Shown piece by piece: positions 16,226 to 25,433 of a stretch of DNA of 54,940 bases (the stretch's first letter is position 1; each line of letters opens with the position of its first letter). Source of the stretch: a virus; the IMG/VR virus record IMGVR_UViG_3300010233_000019, positions 1 through 54,940 of that record, one strand, 5' to 3'. The notes under the pieces were generated by a model. That model was given only the letters and a program-made list of their open reading frames with translations, had not been told where the DNA came from and searched no databases. The position numbers were made by a program, and so were the translations under genes.

Positions 16226-17481
16226 TAAATCGATTTGCATGTCTCCCGCGCAAAATCACCCGTCGCAAGTTTGGAAAGTTTGCAATGGGACTAGGCGCTG
16301 CCACGGGTGCTGAACTTCTGTCTACGCGCAAGGCATGGGCAGCGGGTACCCCATTCACCATCGCCTTGGTACCTGACCCACAATACCTAGCAGGAGATCA
16401 GGTGTCCTCCAGCGCCCAGGCCTACAATGCTCTGATCCAGTGGGGCATCACCAACAGGAATCTCAGCGTCACCGGAACTCCCCTCAACATCAAAGGGTTC
16501 CTCCAGGTTGGTGACTGTGTGAACACTGTCAGTGCGACAACCTTTGACGCGCAACAGCAGATCAGTGCGAATGCCTATGCCCTAGCCGAAGCCACCAACC
16601 CAAGAATGTTTGTGGCTAGGTGCGTGGGAAATCATGACTATGTTGGCGGGTCCGGTGCGATTGACCGTGCCACCCTTGGCTACATGTTCCGCGATGATAA
16701 GGCAGGAGTATGGAGCCCTACCAACGTAGCCTCGATCTACTCTGGCGGGATGGACCTGGGCGCTGGAGACTCGGCAGTGTTTGGGGGAGTCTACCCTGAT
16801 CCGACATTCCCGGTGAGTACCGCCAATAACTACATGAGGTTGAATATCCAGGGAATGAAGATAGGTATCATGTCCTTGGAGTTCTACCCTCGCACCGCTG
16901 TGGTTAGTTGGGCATTGAACCTTATCAGGTCCTATCCGACTCATCAATGGTGGATTACTACCCATGGCTATATGGACACCCTTGGTGCTCTCGCCACGCG
17001 GGGAAGCGCCTTTGGTCCAGCAACATATTCCCTGGCTGCTGGAGGGGCCAGCAACAGTGGAGACGAACTTCAGGCCCTGGTGCTTGCTGAGCCCAACCTG
17101 ACCGGAATCTTCTGCGGACATTGGATAGATGGCTATGGTGGTGGATCAAATTGGGTTTGGCAAAGGCTTCCAGCAACCAGCACAAGCCCTAAGGCCCAGA
17201 CAATCCAGCAGGTACTTTGCAACTGCCAGGGAGCTGCGGGAACCGGAGATGTAATCAACTTTGGAATTCCCCCTAATGGAACCTCCGATGTGATGCATCT
17301 GATGCTGCTCCGTATCACACCCGCGACCCAGATGATGGAGAGTTTCCTAGTCAGCACTAACAACGGGAAGTGGACAGGAGCCCTTGGCAGTCTCAACAAC
17401 GCTAATCCCGTGCAACTTTTCAATGTCAGTATGGCCCAACCCCCGGGTCTGTATTGGATGCCAAGCCCAGTTAATAGATAA
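16222..17481 (+). CDS. Tat-exported calcineurin-like phosphoesterase
   Basis: A 419-aa protein. The N-terminus carries a twin-arginine signal (T-R-R-K-F-G-K-F-A-M-G followed by a weakly hydrophobic stretch and an A-W-A cut site near residue 40), so the folded protein should be exported by Tat. The metallophosphoesterase core has VPDPQY near 50, QVGDCVN near 95, VGNHD near 135, THGY near 250 and CGHW near 298. The signature is slightly degenerate (D-P-Q for the usual D-x-H). It may act on envelope glycans or lipids. ATG 16222 overlaps the upstream stop. Confidence 0.7.
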   Translation: MINRFACLPRKITRRKFGKFAMGLGAATGAELLSTRKAWAAGTPFTIALVPDPQYLAGDQVSSSAQAYNALIQWGITNRNLSVTGTPLNIKGFLQVGDCVNTVSATTFDAQQQISANAYALAEATNPRMFVARCVGNHDYVGGSGAIDRATLGYMFRDDKAGVWSPTNVASIYSGGMDLGAGDSAVFGGVYPDPTFPVSTANNYMRLNIQGMKIGIMSLEFYPRTAVVSWALNLIRSYPTHQWWITTHGYMDTLGALATRGSAFGPATYSLAAGGASNSGDELQALVLAEPNLTGIFCGHWIDGYGGGSNWVWQRLPATSTSPKAQTIQQVLCNCQGAAGTGDVINFGIPPNGTSDVMHLMLLRITPATQMMESFLVSTNNGKWTGALGSLNNANPVQLFNVSMAQPPGLYWMPSPVNR

Positions 17482-17498
17482 CCCCCAAAAGGAGCCCT

Positions 17499-17738
17499 AT
17501 GTCCGATTCAATCGTCACCATCAGTACCCCCATAGCCACTATCGTGGACGCCAGTTCCAAGGTCTTCGCCTCAATCATGGCCTACGCAGAGAAGGTCCGC
17601 GAGACGGAGTCCCCCCTCTCCCGAGACGAGGAGGACCATATCCGCTTCCAGGCATACTGGGACTGGCGAGGGGTCTTGCAGTTCTGCAAGATCGTGGGAG
17701 ACCCTCTTCCTTGGCCCCCCTCTGGGCCCCCTAAGTAG
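17499..17738 (+). CDS. small hypothetical protein
   Basis: A 79-aa protein with a helical N-terminus (MSDSIVTISTPIATIVDAS) and a W-D-W-R-G-V-L-Q-F-C segment near residue 54. It ends in a proline-rich tail. AAAAGGAG precedes the ATG. It closes the fibre block just before a strong promoter. Function is unknown. Confidence 0.5.
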   Translation: MSDSIVTISTPIATIVDASSKVFASIMAYAEKVRETESPLSRDEEDHIRFQAYWDWRGVLQFCKIVGDPLPWPPSGPPK

Positions 17739-17742
17739 CGAG

Positions 17743-17772
17743 TTGACAAACACATAGCAACTATGCTATAAT
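17743..17772 (+). promoter_or_regulatory. sigma70 promoter for the capsid operon
   Basis: A consensus TTGACA (17743-17748) and TATAAT (17767-17772) are spaced 18 bp apart, with a TG extended -10. The predicted start of transcription near 17779 leaves only about six bases before the ATG at 17786, so the first message is essentially leaderless. It sits just before the scaffold and capsid genes, which need high expression. Confidence 0.85.
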
Positions 17773-17785
17773 GTCCCTATAAACT

Positions 17786-18085
17786 ATGTCCTACGAGTCA
17801 AAACTCCTTGCAGTGGCCCAGGCAGAGGATACTTTCAACCTCTCCCAACACATTGCATGGACTGATGTTATCCGTCCCAGGCTGGAAGCCAAGGCCTCGG
17901 TGTACTCTAAGATGCTTGTTTCCCATCTCTTAGGGGGACAACTCCCCGGAAATCTCACCAAAGAACAAGTCGCAGGGAAGATTTACGGAATCCAAGAAAT
18001 CATATCCACCTTTGAGCAAGTTCTTGCTCAAGGGAAGAAAGCCCTCGAGGATATCGAATCCTCCGGGGTATCACTCCAACTCTAG
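17786..18085 (+). CDS. small helical protein upstream of scaffold
   Basis: A 99-aa, mostly helical protein with no recognised domain. It begins MSYESKLLAVAQAEDTFNL and has a GNLTKEQVAGKIYGIQEII segment near residue 52. It is the first gene behind the promoter at 17743-17772 and has no room for a ribosome site, so it should be translated as a leaderless message. Position just before the scaffold suggests a head-assembly role. Confidence 0.6.
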   Translation: MSYESKLLAVAQAEDTFNLSQHIAWTDVIRPRLEAKASVYSKMLVSHLLGGQLPGNLTKEQVAGKIYGIQEIISTFEQVLAQGKKALEDIESSGVSLQL

Positions 18086-18097
18086 AGGAAACACATC

Positions 18098-18856
18098 ATG
18101 GCACCAGATCCCACAGTTCAGACCACGCCCCCCGAGGGGGAAACTGCAGAACAGAAATACGCCCGACTCTACGAAGCAACGCCTCCGGCACCACCTGCTC
18201 CCCCGGCTCCAGATCCCAATGCGGCATTGATGGAATCCGTTCAGGCGCTACGCCAGGAAATGGCAGGGCTTCGCCAAACAGTTCAAACTCCGCCTCCGAC
18301 CCCCCAAGTTCCCCAAACCCCAACCACACAGTGGTTCGATCATCTCCGTGCAGGGGAATGGGAAAAGGCCGAGGAGGATCTCATTAACCGAGTTCGTGGC
18401 AAGGTTCTGGCAGAGGCCGAGACCGCCGCCTCAACCAAGGCCTACGAGGCTATGACAGTTCAATTGGAGGTTGATCGATACCTCCAGGATCTCCGTTCTA
18501 AGAACCCCGACATCATCCCGATGGAAGGGTACCTACATGCACCTGTACAGAACCGAATTGAAAGTCTCAAGCGAGAAGGACGTATTCAGTCCAATGCTGA
18601 CTTCATTCGGGAATACAAAAGTGTTGTAGAAGATGAAGTTACAAAACTACGAAAAATCACCGGACAGTATCGTGCTGCTGGAACAAATGAGGCTCGAACG
18701 AGACAGCAGGAAGTCTCCTCTTCGACGCCCCTTCAACCCCAAAGTGTCAGTTCCCTCCAAGAAGGATCCCCGCAAGCTTCTCCCCCCGACGTAAGTACGG
18801 AAAGCTATTTTGACCGTCGGAAGAAGATTGAGGCGCTCCGTCGTGGGATGGGCTAG
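18098..18856 (+). CDS. capsid scaffold protein
   Basis: A 252-aa acidic, highly charged helical protein. It has a proline-rich linker (about residues 28-45), coiled-coil-like stretches (about 45-65 and 100-190) and a Ser/Pro/Gln linker. The short basic C-terminus (SYFDRRKKIEALRRGMG) would bind capsid subunits. This composition and its place directly before the major capsid gene are typical of scaffolds, which guide procapsid assembly and leave before packaging. GAGGAAA precedes the ATG. Confidence 0.75.
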   Translation: MAPDPTVQTTPPEGETAEQKYARLYEATPPAPPAPPAPDPNAALMESVQALRQEMAGLRQTVQTPPPTPQVPQTPTTQWFDHLRAGEWEKAEEDLINRVRGKVLAEAETAASTKAYEAMTVQLEVDRYLQDLRSKNPDIIPMEGYLHAPVQNRIESLKREGRIQSNADFIREYKSVVEDEVTKLRKITGQYRAAGTNEARTRQQEVSSSTPLQPQSVSSLQEGSPQASPPDVSTESYFDRRKKIEALRRGMG

Positions 18857-18894
18857 CCCCTTGGGGACCAGCTAAAACACAGGAGATTTAACGT

Positions 18895-19848
18895 ATGGCA
18901 GGTCAACAGTATTCCACCGGATCCCTTGGTGGATTTCTATCTCAGCCCTTCCTGACTCAGCGTCTCCGCGCAGTTGCACAGCCGCAGTTCCGGTTCCGTC
19001 AGTTCACTGACGTGAAGGAAGCCATTGGTAAAAACCGTGGTGACACGTGGCTGTTTGACAAGCGTGGAAATGTCTCGACTCAGGGTACGGTGCTTTCGGA
19101 AACCAACACCATTCCCCAGACCAACTTTGTCGTAGGTCAGGGAACGGGCCAGATTGTAGAGTACGCGAATAGCGTGCCGTATACTGGCAAGCTCGAAGCT
19201 CTCGGCCAGATCATGATCGAACCCGCAGTGGAGCAGTCCCTGCGAGATGACATGGTCAAGACCCTCGAGTCCGCGTGCGGGAATGAGTTTGTAAAGACAG
19301 ACTTTGTTGCCGTGTGTTCGCAGACGAATTCGGTGGCTTTCACCACGAACTCGACTCCCGCTGCGACGGCCAGTGCTGATTTGACTGGCTTCAATGTCCG
19401 CTCGATTGTGGACTTCATGAAGAAGAAGCTCATTCCGAAGTTTGACGGGGCTTCCTATATCTGCATCGCCTCCACCGCTGCGCTCTCGGGTATGTTCTCG
19501 GATACCGCGGCGGGTGGTTGGGTAGATGTGTCCAAGTACACCGTGGAGTATGCGAAGAACATCTTCAACGGGGAGATCGGCAAGTACTACAATGTCCGCT
19601 TTGTGGAGGAAACTGGGTACCTGTCCAACTCCATCGGTTCGGGTAGCACCCATGGTGCGGCTCTGTTCTTTGGCGCGGACAATGTCTACGAGGCCGTAAC
19701 GGTCCCCGAGGAAATTCGCGTGAAGGTCTCTCTCGACTACGGTCGTGATCAGGGTCTCGCGTGGTACTTCCTGGGTGGGTTCAAAATGGTGTGGAGCTTC
19801 GCGGTAACCCCCGCTGAGCAGCACATCGTGTATGTCACCAGTGCGTAA
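18895..19848 (+). CDS. major capsid protein (N4gp56-like HK97 fold)
   Basis: A 317-aa protein. It has an N-arm, then RFRQFTDVKEAIGKNRGDTWLFDKRGN near residues 31-57, a long helix (EQSLRDDMVKTLESACGNEF near 115-134) and DFMKKKLIPKFDGASYICIAS near 172. It ends with PEEIRVKVSLDYGRDQGLAWYFLGGFK near 275. These follow the N4gp56-family capsid pattern seen in many podoviruses. It forms the icosahedral shell. CAGGAGAT precedes the ATG. It is the second gene after the scaffold, behind the strong promoter. Confidence 0.85.
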   Translation: MAGQQYSTGSLGGFLSQPFLTQRLRAVAQPQFRFRQFTDVKEAIGKNRGDTWLFDKRGNVSTQGTVLSETNTIPQTNFVVGQGTGQIVEYANSVPYTGKLEALGQIMIEPAVEQSLRDDMVKTLESACGNEFVKTDFVAVCSQTNSVAFTTNSTPAATASADLTGFNVRSIVDFMKKKLIPKFDGASYICIASTAALSGMFSDTAAGGWVDVSKYTVEYAKNIFNGEIGKYYNVRFVEETGYLSNSIGSGSTHGAALFFGADNVYEAVTVPEEIRVKVSLDYGRDQGLAWYFLGGFKMVWSFAVTPAEQHIVYVTSA

Positions 19849-19861
19849 TTAGGAGAAAATC

Positions 19862-20353
19862 ATGGCATACGTTGATCCGACTTATAACAGCAATGACACG
19901 GTGAATCTCGTAGCCACGGTCTCTGCACCGCTGGCTCTCGGCACTGTCTCCACCGCAGGTGGGGGCACGGATACTTACACTGGAGTGGGTACCGCCAGCA
20001 TCAACGGCGCGTACGCGTTCCAGAAGTTCTTCAAACCGACGGTTATCTCGAATATCAAGGTATTCATTGGTACCGCTCCGGGTGGTGGTGTGACGAATGA
20101 GACGTTCATCTTTTTGAACGGTACCAGCACGGTGGGAACTGTGGTTATTGGAACCCACACTGCGGGTGAATTCCTCGATGTCACGATGGCCACGGTGACG
20201 GTTGGCTCTACAGGTCTGGGCACCAATGGTGCTGCATTCACGTCGAGCAATGGCCAGCTCACTATGAAGGTCACCAACACCAACACTGCAACCGCTTCGA
20301 CTCTTGGGTCCTACGCGATCTATGCTGAACTGCATGATCTGTTTACGGTCTAA
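19862..20353 (+). CDS. capsid decoration-like protein
   Basis: A 163-aa beta-rich protein rich in Thr, Gly and Val with few charges, beginning MAYVDPTYNSND. It lies 13 bases after the capsid gene with a TAGGAG ribosome site, where decoration proteins usually sit. I do not recognise the family; the role is from position and composition. It is followed by a strong hairpin that probably limits read-through. Confidence 0.6.
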   Translation: MAYVDPTYNSNDTVNLVATVSAPLALGTVSTAGGGTDTYTGVGTASINGAYAFQKFFKPTVISNIKVFIGTAPGGGVTNETFIFLNGTSTVGTVVIGTHTAGEFLDVTMATVTVGSTGLGTNGAAFTSSNGQLTMKVTNTNTATASTLGSYAIYAELHDLFTV

Positions 20354-20372
20354 GTAAGGCGAAGTTTCAAGC

Positions 20373-20400
20373 CAAGGAGGGGTACCCACTCCCCTCCTTG
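20373..20400 (+). terminator. strong hairpin after the decoration gene
   Basis: A perfect 10-bp stem CAAGGAGGGG / CCCCTCCTTG closes an 8-base loop. No long T run follows, so it could be an imperfect terminator or an mRNA-stabilising hairpin that keeps capsid message more abundant than downstream genes. Confidence 0.65.
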
Positions 20401-20438
20401 ATTCTCAACCCAGGGCAAGGCCCTGAGAGGAGTTTTAA

Positions 20439-20930
20439 ATGAGTCTTGTAAAACGTAAAAAGAAAATCATCTCCCCCGAGGGAGACCAGGTGGAGATTGA
20501 ATCGAATTCAGCCACCCCTTGGGAAAATCTCTATGAGGGTTCCCTCATTCCGATTCGAGTGACTTGCCAGGATTACCAACCCATCCACCCTGCGGATATG
20601 AGTTGTCACACAAATCTCCCCATCTCGAGTAAGGTGATTTTGAATCACATGGCCCCAGAACATGGTGCGGGGGGAGGGTTTCTCTTCCAGCTTCGCAATC
20701 GCCCGGGTCAGAAATCCGAGCTTTGGAAAGAACTCGCTGAGGCGGGAGTGGAGGTTCATGACTTGCGATGTGATGTGTGTGATGAGCAACTCCCGATGGT
20801 GCCTCGACGGCTGATCCGCCATATCTCCGCACATGCGGGGAAGTTTCGCTCGGCTAGAGCTGGTGGGGGATTTTGGATGACCCTCAAATTTGAAAGCCCC
20901 GAGGATTCCGGAGATGAGTACCAGGATTAA
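20439..20930 (+). CDS. hypothetical protein with C2H2-like motif
   Basis: A 163-aa protein. The C-terminal half has CDVCDE followed by R-H-I-S-A-H (a C-x2-C-x13-H-x3-H spacing near residues 110-131), which suggests a zinc-binding site. GAGAGGAG precedes the ATG. It lies between the capsid block and the glycosyltransferase, so it could be a head or neck component. No family is recognised. Confidence 0.55.
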   Translation: MSLVKRKKKIISPEGDQVEIESNSATPWENLYEGSLIPIRVTCQDYQPIHPADMSCHTNLPISSKVILNHMAPEHGAGGGFLFQLRNRPGQKSELWKELAEAGVEVHDLRCDVCDEQLPMVPRRLIRHISAHAGKFRSARAGGGFWMTLKFESPEDSGDEYQD

Positions 20931-20933
20931 GAC

Positions 20934-22430
20934 ATGGAAAATTGGGTTCTCTACAAGTCCGTAGCTTACCTTCGAGGTCGGGGAGCTTCCTTTGGCGGCT
21001 CCCTGCTCCCGCCACAAGCGTTGGCGGATAGGGTTTTCTCCATCCAGATCGACCCGATTAATACACCCCAAAGTGATGGAGTGGATCATGGGATTGAACT
21101 CTTCGCGGAGGGCTCCCTAGATCATGTGTATATCGGCCCGCGAGTAGAACTCCTCCAGGAAAAGGACCTCACCAAGCTTCTCCAAGACGCATCGGCCAAA
21201 CTCAAGGATGGGGGGCATTTGATTGTCTTCTGCCGGATTGGCCACAATGAGGGAGGTGTGTTGGAACTCTACCCTGCCCAACTCGAAGGTCTCATTTCGG
21301 CTTCGGGGAAATGGCAAAAGAAAGCCCACCACGAACAAGATGAGGGGTTCCTTGGGATCTACAAGAAACTCCCTGGCAAGAGGGGGATCCTGCCGATTCG
21401 GCCCACTCCCGAGGGCAAGCGAGTCTGTGTGGTCCGGTACGGGGCAATCGGAGATGGCATCATCATCACCCCGTTGCTTCGCCAACTCAAGAAGGATGGC
21501 TACCACATCACCCTGAATATCAACCCCTACTGCAAGGAAGTCTTCAAGCATAACCCCCATGTGGATAATCTCCTCATCCAAGAACGAGAGTCCATCCCCA
21601 ACGCCATGCTCTCGGGGTATTGGAAGTATTGGGAACTCAAATACGACAAGTACATCAACCTCTCTGAAAGTCTCGAGGGGGATCTCCTCATGGTCGAGGG
21701 GCGAAAGGAATACTTCACCTCCAAGACCTGGCGACAGAAGAAGGCCTCTTGGAACTACTATGACTATGCCCTCCATCGTGCGGGGTATGGGCCGGAGACC
21801 TTTGGCCAAAATGGGGAACTCTTCTTCACCGAAGCTGAGGAGCGTCGGGCGAAACGATGGTTCGCAGAGCTTGCCAAGGACGGCCCAAGATTCATCATCC
21901 AGTGGGCCTTGAATGGCTCCTCCCATCACAAGGTCTACCCGTTGATGGAGAGTGTGCTGAGGGAGTGGTTCTCTCGCCATCCGGACTCCCTAGCCATAAC
22001 CACAGGGGATTACATGGCCAGACTCTTGGAATTCGAACATCCCCAACTCATCGAGAAAGCCGGAACATGGCTCCTTCGGGAGTCCCTCTTGGCCACGAAG
22101 TATGCCAACCTTGTGATTGGCCCAGAAACCGGAGTGACCAATGCCTCGGGGTGTTGGGACACTCCCAAGATCGTCCTCCTCTCCCATAGTACAAAGGAGA
22201 ATATGACGAAGTACTTCGTGAATGATTTCTCCCTCGAGCCGGATGTTTCCCTCGCGCCATGTTGGCCGTGTCATCAACTCCACTACACCCGGGAGTCCTG
22301 CCCAGAGGGAGTCATTCTGGATACATCCTCAAATGAGGAACTCGGAAAGGCTCCGATTTGTTCTATCTCCATCACACCCTCGAAGCTTCTTGAGCAGATG
22401 GAAAAGATCTACCAAATCTGGAAGGTATAA
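20934..22430 (+). CDS. GT9 heptosyltransferase-like protein with methyltransferase-like N-terminus
   Basis: A 498-aa protein with two parts. Residues 1-140 resemble a degenerate class-I methyltransferase: D-P-I-N near 40, then SLDHVYIGPRVELL and KLKDGGHLIVF. Residues 160-495 have the GT9 (ADP-heptose:LPS heptosyltransferase) layout: V-V-R-Y-G-A-I-G-D-G-I-I-I-T-P-L-L-R-Q-L near 165 and VIGPETGVTNASGCWDTPKIVLL near 395. GT9 enzymes transfer heptose from ADP-heptose. Together with GmhA and the kinase it suggests heptose transfer to a phage or host target. Being inside the structural operon is unusual. Confidence 0.75.
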   Translation: MENWVLYKSVAYLRGRGASFGGSLLPPQALADRVFSIQIDPINTPQSDGVDHGIELFAEGSLDHVYIGPRVELLQEKDLTKLLQDASAKLKDGGHLIVFCRIGHNEGGVLELYPAQLEGLISASGKWQKKAHHEQDEGFLGIYKKLPGKRGILPIRPTPEGKRVCVVRYGAIGDGIIITPLLRQLKKDGYHITLNINPYCKEVFKHNPHVDNLLIQERESIPNAMLSGYWKYWELKYDKYINLSESLEGDLLMVEGRKEYFTSKTWRQKKASWNYYDYALHRAGYGPETFGQNGELFFTEAEERRAKRWFAELAKDGPRFIIQWALNGSSHHKVYPLMESVLREWFSRHPDSLAITTGDYMARLLEFEHPQLIEKAGTWLLRESLLATKYANLVIGPETGVTNASGCWDTPKIVLLSHSTKENMTKYFVNDFSLEPDVSLAPCWPCHQLHYTRESCPEGVILDTSSNEELGKAPICSISITPSKLLEQMEKIYQIWKV

Positions 22431-22433
22431 GCG

Positions 22434-23384
22434 ATGCCAAGTGCGTATCAAAACTGGACCCTTGCCCAAACCCGCCAAATCATCCGAAGGGACCTTATGG
22501 ACCCCTCGGGGAAGTGGTGGTCAGATGAGTTTCTAGATCTCCAAATCAACCAATGGCAAAACTCCCTCCAACAAGAGTATGAACTTGTTTGGGGCTCCGC
22601 AACAATCACCACCGCACTCAACACGATTACCCTCTCCTCCATCTCCCCGCCCATGCATAGGCTTGATGCGGTGTATTTTATTGGCACCTCCTCGGGGGAT
22701 CGGGGGTGTCGACTCGCTGGGAGACTCTTACAAGATCTGGAAATTTACAACCTCACCTGGAGAGATGCAACAGCGGACACTCCCCGAGAGATCATCCAAT
22801 ATGACTCCACCCAAATGATCGTCTGGCCACCCTTGATGCAGAGTGGGACGTTTGTGTTTGAGTACCCTAGGCTTCTAAGTGTAGCAGGAGATGGGGACTT
22901 CCTCTCCCTTCCCCCATGGGCTCAATGGTCGGTTAAACCCTATGTCTGCGCAAAGGCCTACCTCCAACCCGGGCCAGTAAATGACATCCAAAAAGCTCTC
23001 CGCTATAAGAAACTCTACGATGCCGAGAAGGCTCGGATCCATCTCTTATGGGATAATTGGTTTCCCGAGAGATACCGCCGCCTCAAACCTATGGGGAATT
23101 ACGAGAAGGATATCCTCAAACCTCCTCCTGCATGGAGTGCGCCATCCACAGCAGGGGGAATTCCGGATGTATACAAAACCTTCCTCCCTTCAGGGAGTGT
23201 GGATGGAGTCAATAAGGTATTCTCTATTCCCATTGTTCCCACCTCCGCAAAGGTCTTTTTGGATGGACTTCTCCAGGCGGATGGTGGGGTGGATTATACC
23301 CTGAGTGGTTCGACATTTACCTTTGTCTCACCCCCCGAAGTGGGTGCGGAGATTGTGATCTGGACGTTTATCTTTGGAGGCTAG
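22434..23384 (+). CDS. head-tail adaptor (neck) protein, paralogue 1
   Basis: A 316-aa protein. The N-terminal 230 residues (A-Q-T-R-Q-I-I-R-R-D-L-x-D, W-W-S-D-E-F-L-D-L-Q-I-N-Q-W) have the helical layout of podoviral adaptor proteins that bind below the portal. The gene at 25434 is a distant paralogue. The last 75 residues form an extra beta domain (S-V-D-G-V-N-K-V-F-S, then D-Y-T-L-S-G-S-T-F-T-F) that is repeated as the whole of the next gene. The role is inferred from family style and position between capsid and tail genes. Confidence 0.6.
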   Translation: MPSAYQNWTLAQTRQIIRRDLMDPSGKWWSDEFLDLQINQWQNSLQQEYELVWGSATITTALNTITLSSISPPMHRLDAVYFIGTSSGDRGCRLAGRLLQDLEIYNLTWRDATADTPREIIQYDSTQMIVWPPLMQSGTFVFEYPRLLSVAGDGDFLSLPPWAQWSVKPYVCAKAYLQPGPVNDIQKALRYKKLYDAEKARIHLLWDNWFPERYRRLKPMGNYEKDILKPPPAWSAPSTAGGIPDVYKTFLPSGSVDGVNKVFSIPIVPTSAKVFLDGLLQADGGVDYTLSGSTFTFVSPPEVGAEIVIWTFIFGG

Positions 23385-23612
23385 ATGAGTACCTTTGCTA
23401 AGTATCCTCTCACTGGGGCGGTGGATGGAGTGAATACCCTCTTCACCACACCCCTTCTCCCCACCACACTAGAGGTCTACAAGAATGGATTGATCCAAGA
23501 TCCCACCGCAGGGGACTACACCCTAGGGACTAACACAGCTACTGCTACAGTGACTTTTGCCATCCCCCCTTCTCCCGGGGATCTCTTGGCTGCTTGGGTG
23601 TTTAACCAATAA
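23385..23612 (+). CDS. small beta domain protein duplicated from neck C-terminus
   Basis: A 75-aa protein that repeats the C-terminal domain of the gene just before it (G-A-V-D-G-V-N-T-L-F-T, Y-K-N-G-L-I-Q, D-Y-T-L-G). GGAGG within the end of that gene serves as ribosome site. It starts on the base after the upstream stop. It looks like a fission or duplication of a fused module, probably a virion attachment domain. Confidence 0.6.
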   Translation: MSTFAKYPLTGAVDGVNTLFTTPLLPTTLEVYKNGLIQDPTAGDYTLGTNTATATVTFAIPPSPGDLLAAWVFNQ

Positions 23613-23621
23613 AGGAACCTC

Positions 23622-25424
23622 ATGTCCACACAAATTGATCTAACTCGACAAGTAAAAGGGGCGCTACCCATCGCCAATGGTGGGACCTCATCCACCACTG
23701 CCCCTGCTGCGAGGTTGGCCTTAGGAGTTGTAGCCTCTTCGGATTACATCATCTCCTCGTTGTATAACTTCTCCCCGCAAAGTCCTGGGGGGTCCTTAGG
23801 GATTGGGGCCAACACCATCACACTCTCTCCCATGCCTGCGGGGGTTTCAACAGGGTCCATTGGGAAGGGCTTTCTGTATATCTCTGGAGGTTCGGGAAGT
23901 GCAGAGCCCGTGCCAATCGTTGGGTGGACTTCCACCACGGTTACCGTGACTTGTGGGAATACCCACTCCGGAGGATGGACAATCCAAAGTGCCACGCAGG
24001 GAATCCAAGAAGCCATCATCGCCCAGAGTGCTCCTTGTGAGATTCACCTCCCCGCAGGGACCTTGGCGATAGTTGGGCCAATCTATGTCCCCCTTGGAGG
24101 GTGGGTGATCTCGGGAGAGGGCACCACAAATACAACCCTCACTGTGGATAGTACCTATCCGGTTGGAAATGGAGCTATCCTTGGGGCCCCATTTGTGTTG
24201 CAGGGTGGTGTGAATCGAGCGGAGTTCAGAGAGTTCCAAGTGAACTACACTCAACCGGACTCGGCGGTGCTTGTGGCGTATGTTCACTATCAACCAACAT
24301 TCTATGGAGTGGGTGCATCCTATGTGAGGATCCACCATGTCAACACCAACCTCGCGTGGGTGAGTGGGGATTTTCGTTCGAATGGTTCGGGCTTGCATTG
24401 GAGTGATTCCTACATCTCGGGCTACGACACCGCACTCAAAGTGGCGGGCAACGGCGACACTTACCGGCTCACGAACGTGGTCACCTTTGCGGGCTATGGC
24501 GCCACGGCAAACCAAGGCACGGTCTACACGAGCAATGCCATCGGCTTCAGCGCGGTTGGATCGTTCCTGATGGTGTATGGCTGCCTTTCTCTCGGCAAGA
24601 CGGGGTGGGTGATCGACGGCAATGGCGGCGGCGAGTTTTCGCAGTTTGCAAACTGCGGCTTTGACACCAGCAACGGTCTGAGCCTGTCCAACTTCGCCCT
24701 GGTGCACATCGTGAACTCGTACTTCACGCCGGGCTTGTTGTCAACATTCTGGATCAATTCGGCCGACTGCAATGTGCTTGTGGAGAATTGCTATTTTTCT
24801 CCGAATGGATCGAGCGCCACTCCGCTGATTACAGCCACCAACGGCAACGTATTTATCAGGAACTCGATTTTCAACCTAGCAGGAATGGATGTGCCGCTGG
24901 TCAATCACACGGGTTCCGGAAACTTTGCGTTCACCGACAACACGCTCGGCGGGATCGACCAGACCTTCACGCGCTCTCGCCTGACCATCGGCAATGGGAT
25001 CGTTTCAACGATCCAAGGCAACATACTTTCGGCGCTATTCGGCGCTCACACGGGAACTTTCGTTACGTTTACTGGGGGGAACAGTGGCCCATCGGTGATG
25101 ACCGGGAATAATCTCATCGGCGGTAACGGAACGAATGCGTGGGCCATTGCGGGAGCGTCCTTGCTGATCTCTGGCGTCATCAAAGACAACATCGGCTACA
25201 ACCCGGTGGGACTCTCGGCAATCACCGTGGGGGCCAGCCCGTTCACTTACACCGCTGGATCCACCTCCGAGACGGTATATATCTCTGGAGGTACTGTGTC
25301 CTTAGTCAAACGGGGAGCCACCACTGTGGCCTCAGCCAGTCCCTCAACAGTGGAACTTCCCCCATTTGGAACCGTCCAGGTGACCTACTCCGTGCTACCC
25401 ACGATGGTTAAAGATATCCACTAA
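23622..25424 (+). CDS. tailspike-like parallel beta-helix protein
   Basis: A 600-aa protein. The short N-terminus (L-P-I-A-N-G-G-T-S-S-T-T-A) resembles the virion-binding end of tail fibres. Residues about 100-520 show the repeating strand pattern of a right-handed beta-helix (N-x-F-x-x-x, F-I-R-N-S-I-F-N, N-V-L-V-E-N-C-Y-F) typical of tailspikes that bind or cleave surface polysaccharide. The part from about 24420 to 25260 is distinctly G+C-rich with different codon use, so the receptor-facing domain may have been swapped. AAAGGAAC precedes the ATG. Confidence 0.7.
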   Translation: MSTQIDLTRQVKGALPIANGGTSSTTAPAARLALGVVASSDYIISSLYNFSPQSPGGSLGIGANTITLSPMPAGVSTGSIGKGFLYISGGSGSAEPVPIVGWTSTTVTVTCGNTHSGGWTIQSATQGIQEAIIAQSAPCEIHLPAGTLAIVGPIYVPLGGWVISGEGTTNTTLTVDSTYPVGNGAILGAPFVLQGGVNRAEFREFQVNYTQPDSAVLVAYVHYQPTFYGVGASYVRIHHVNTNLAWVSGDFRSNGSGLHWSDSYISGYDTALKVAGNGDTYRLTNVVTFAGYGATANQGTVYTSNAIGFSAVGSFLMVYGCLSLGKTGWVIDGNGGGEFSQFANCGFDTSNGLSLSNFALVHIVNSYFTPGLLSTFWINSADCNVLVENCYFSPNGSSATPLITATNGNVFIRNSIFNLAGMDVPLVNHTGSGNFAFTDNTLGGIDQTFTRSRLTIGNGIVSTIQGNILSALFGAHTGTFVTFTGGNSGPSVMTGNNLIGGNGTNAWAIAGASLLISGVIKDNIGYNPVGLSAITVGASPFTYTAGSTSETVYISGGTVSLVKRGATTVASASPSTVELPPFGTVQVTYSVLPTMVKDIH

Positions 25425-25433
25425 ACGTGCCTT

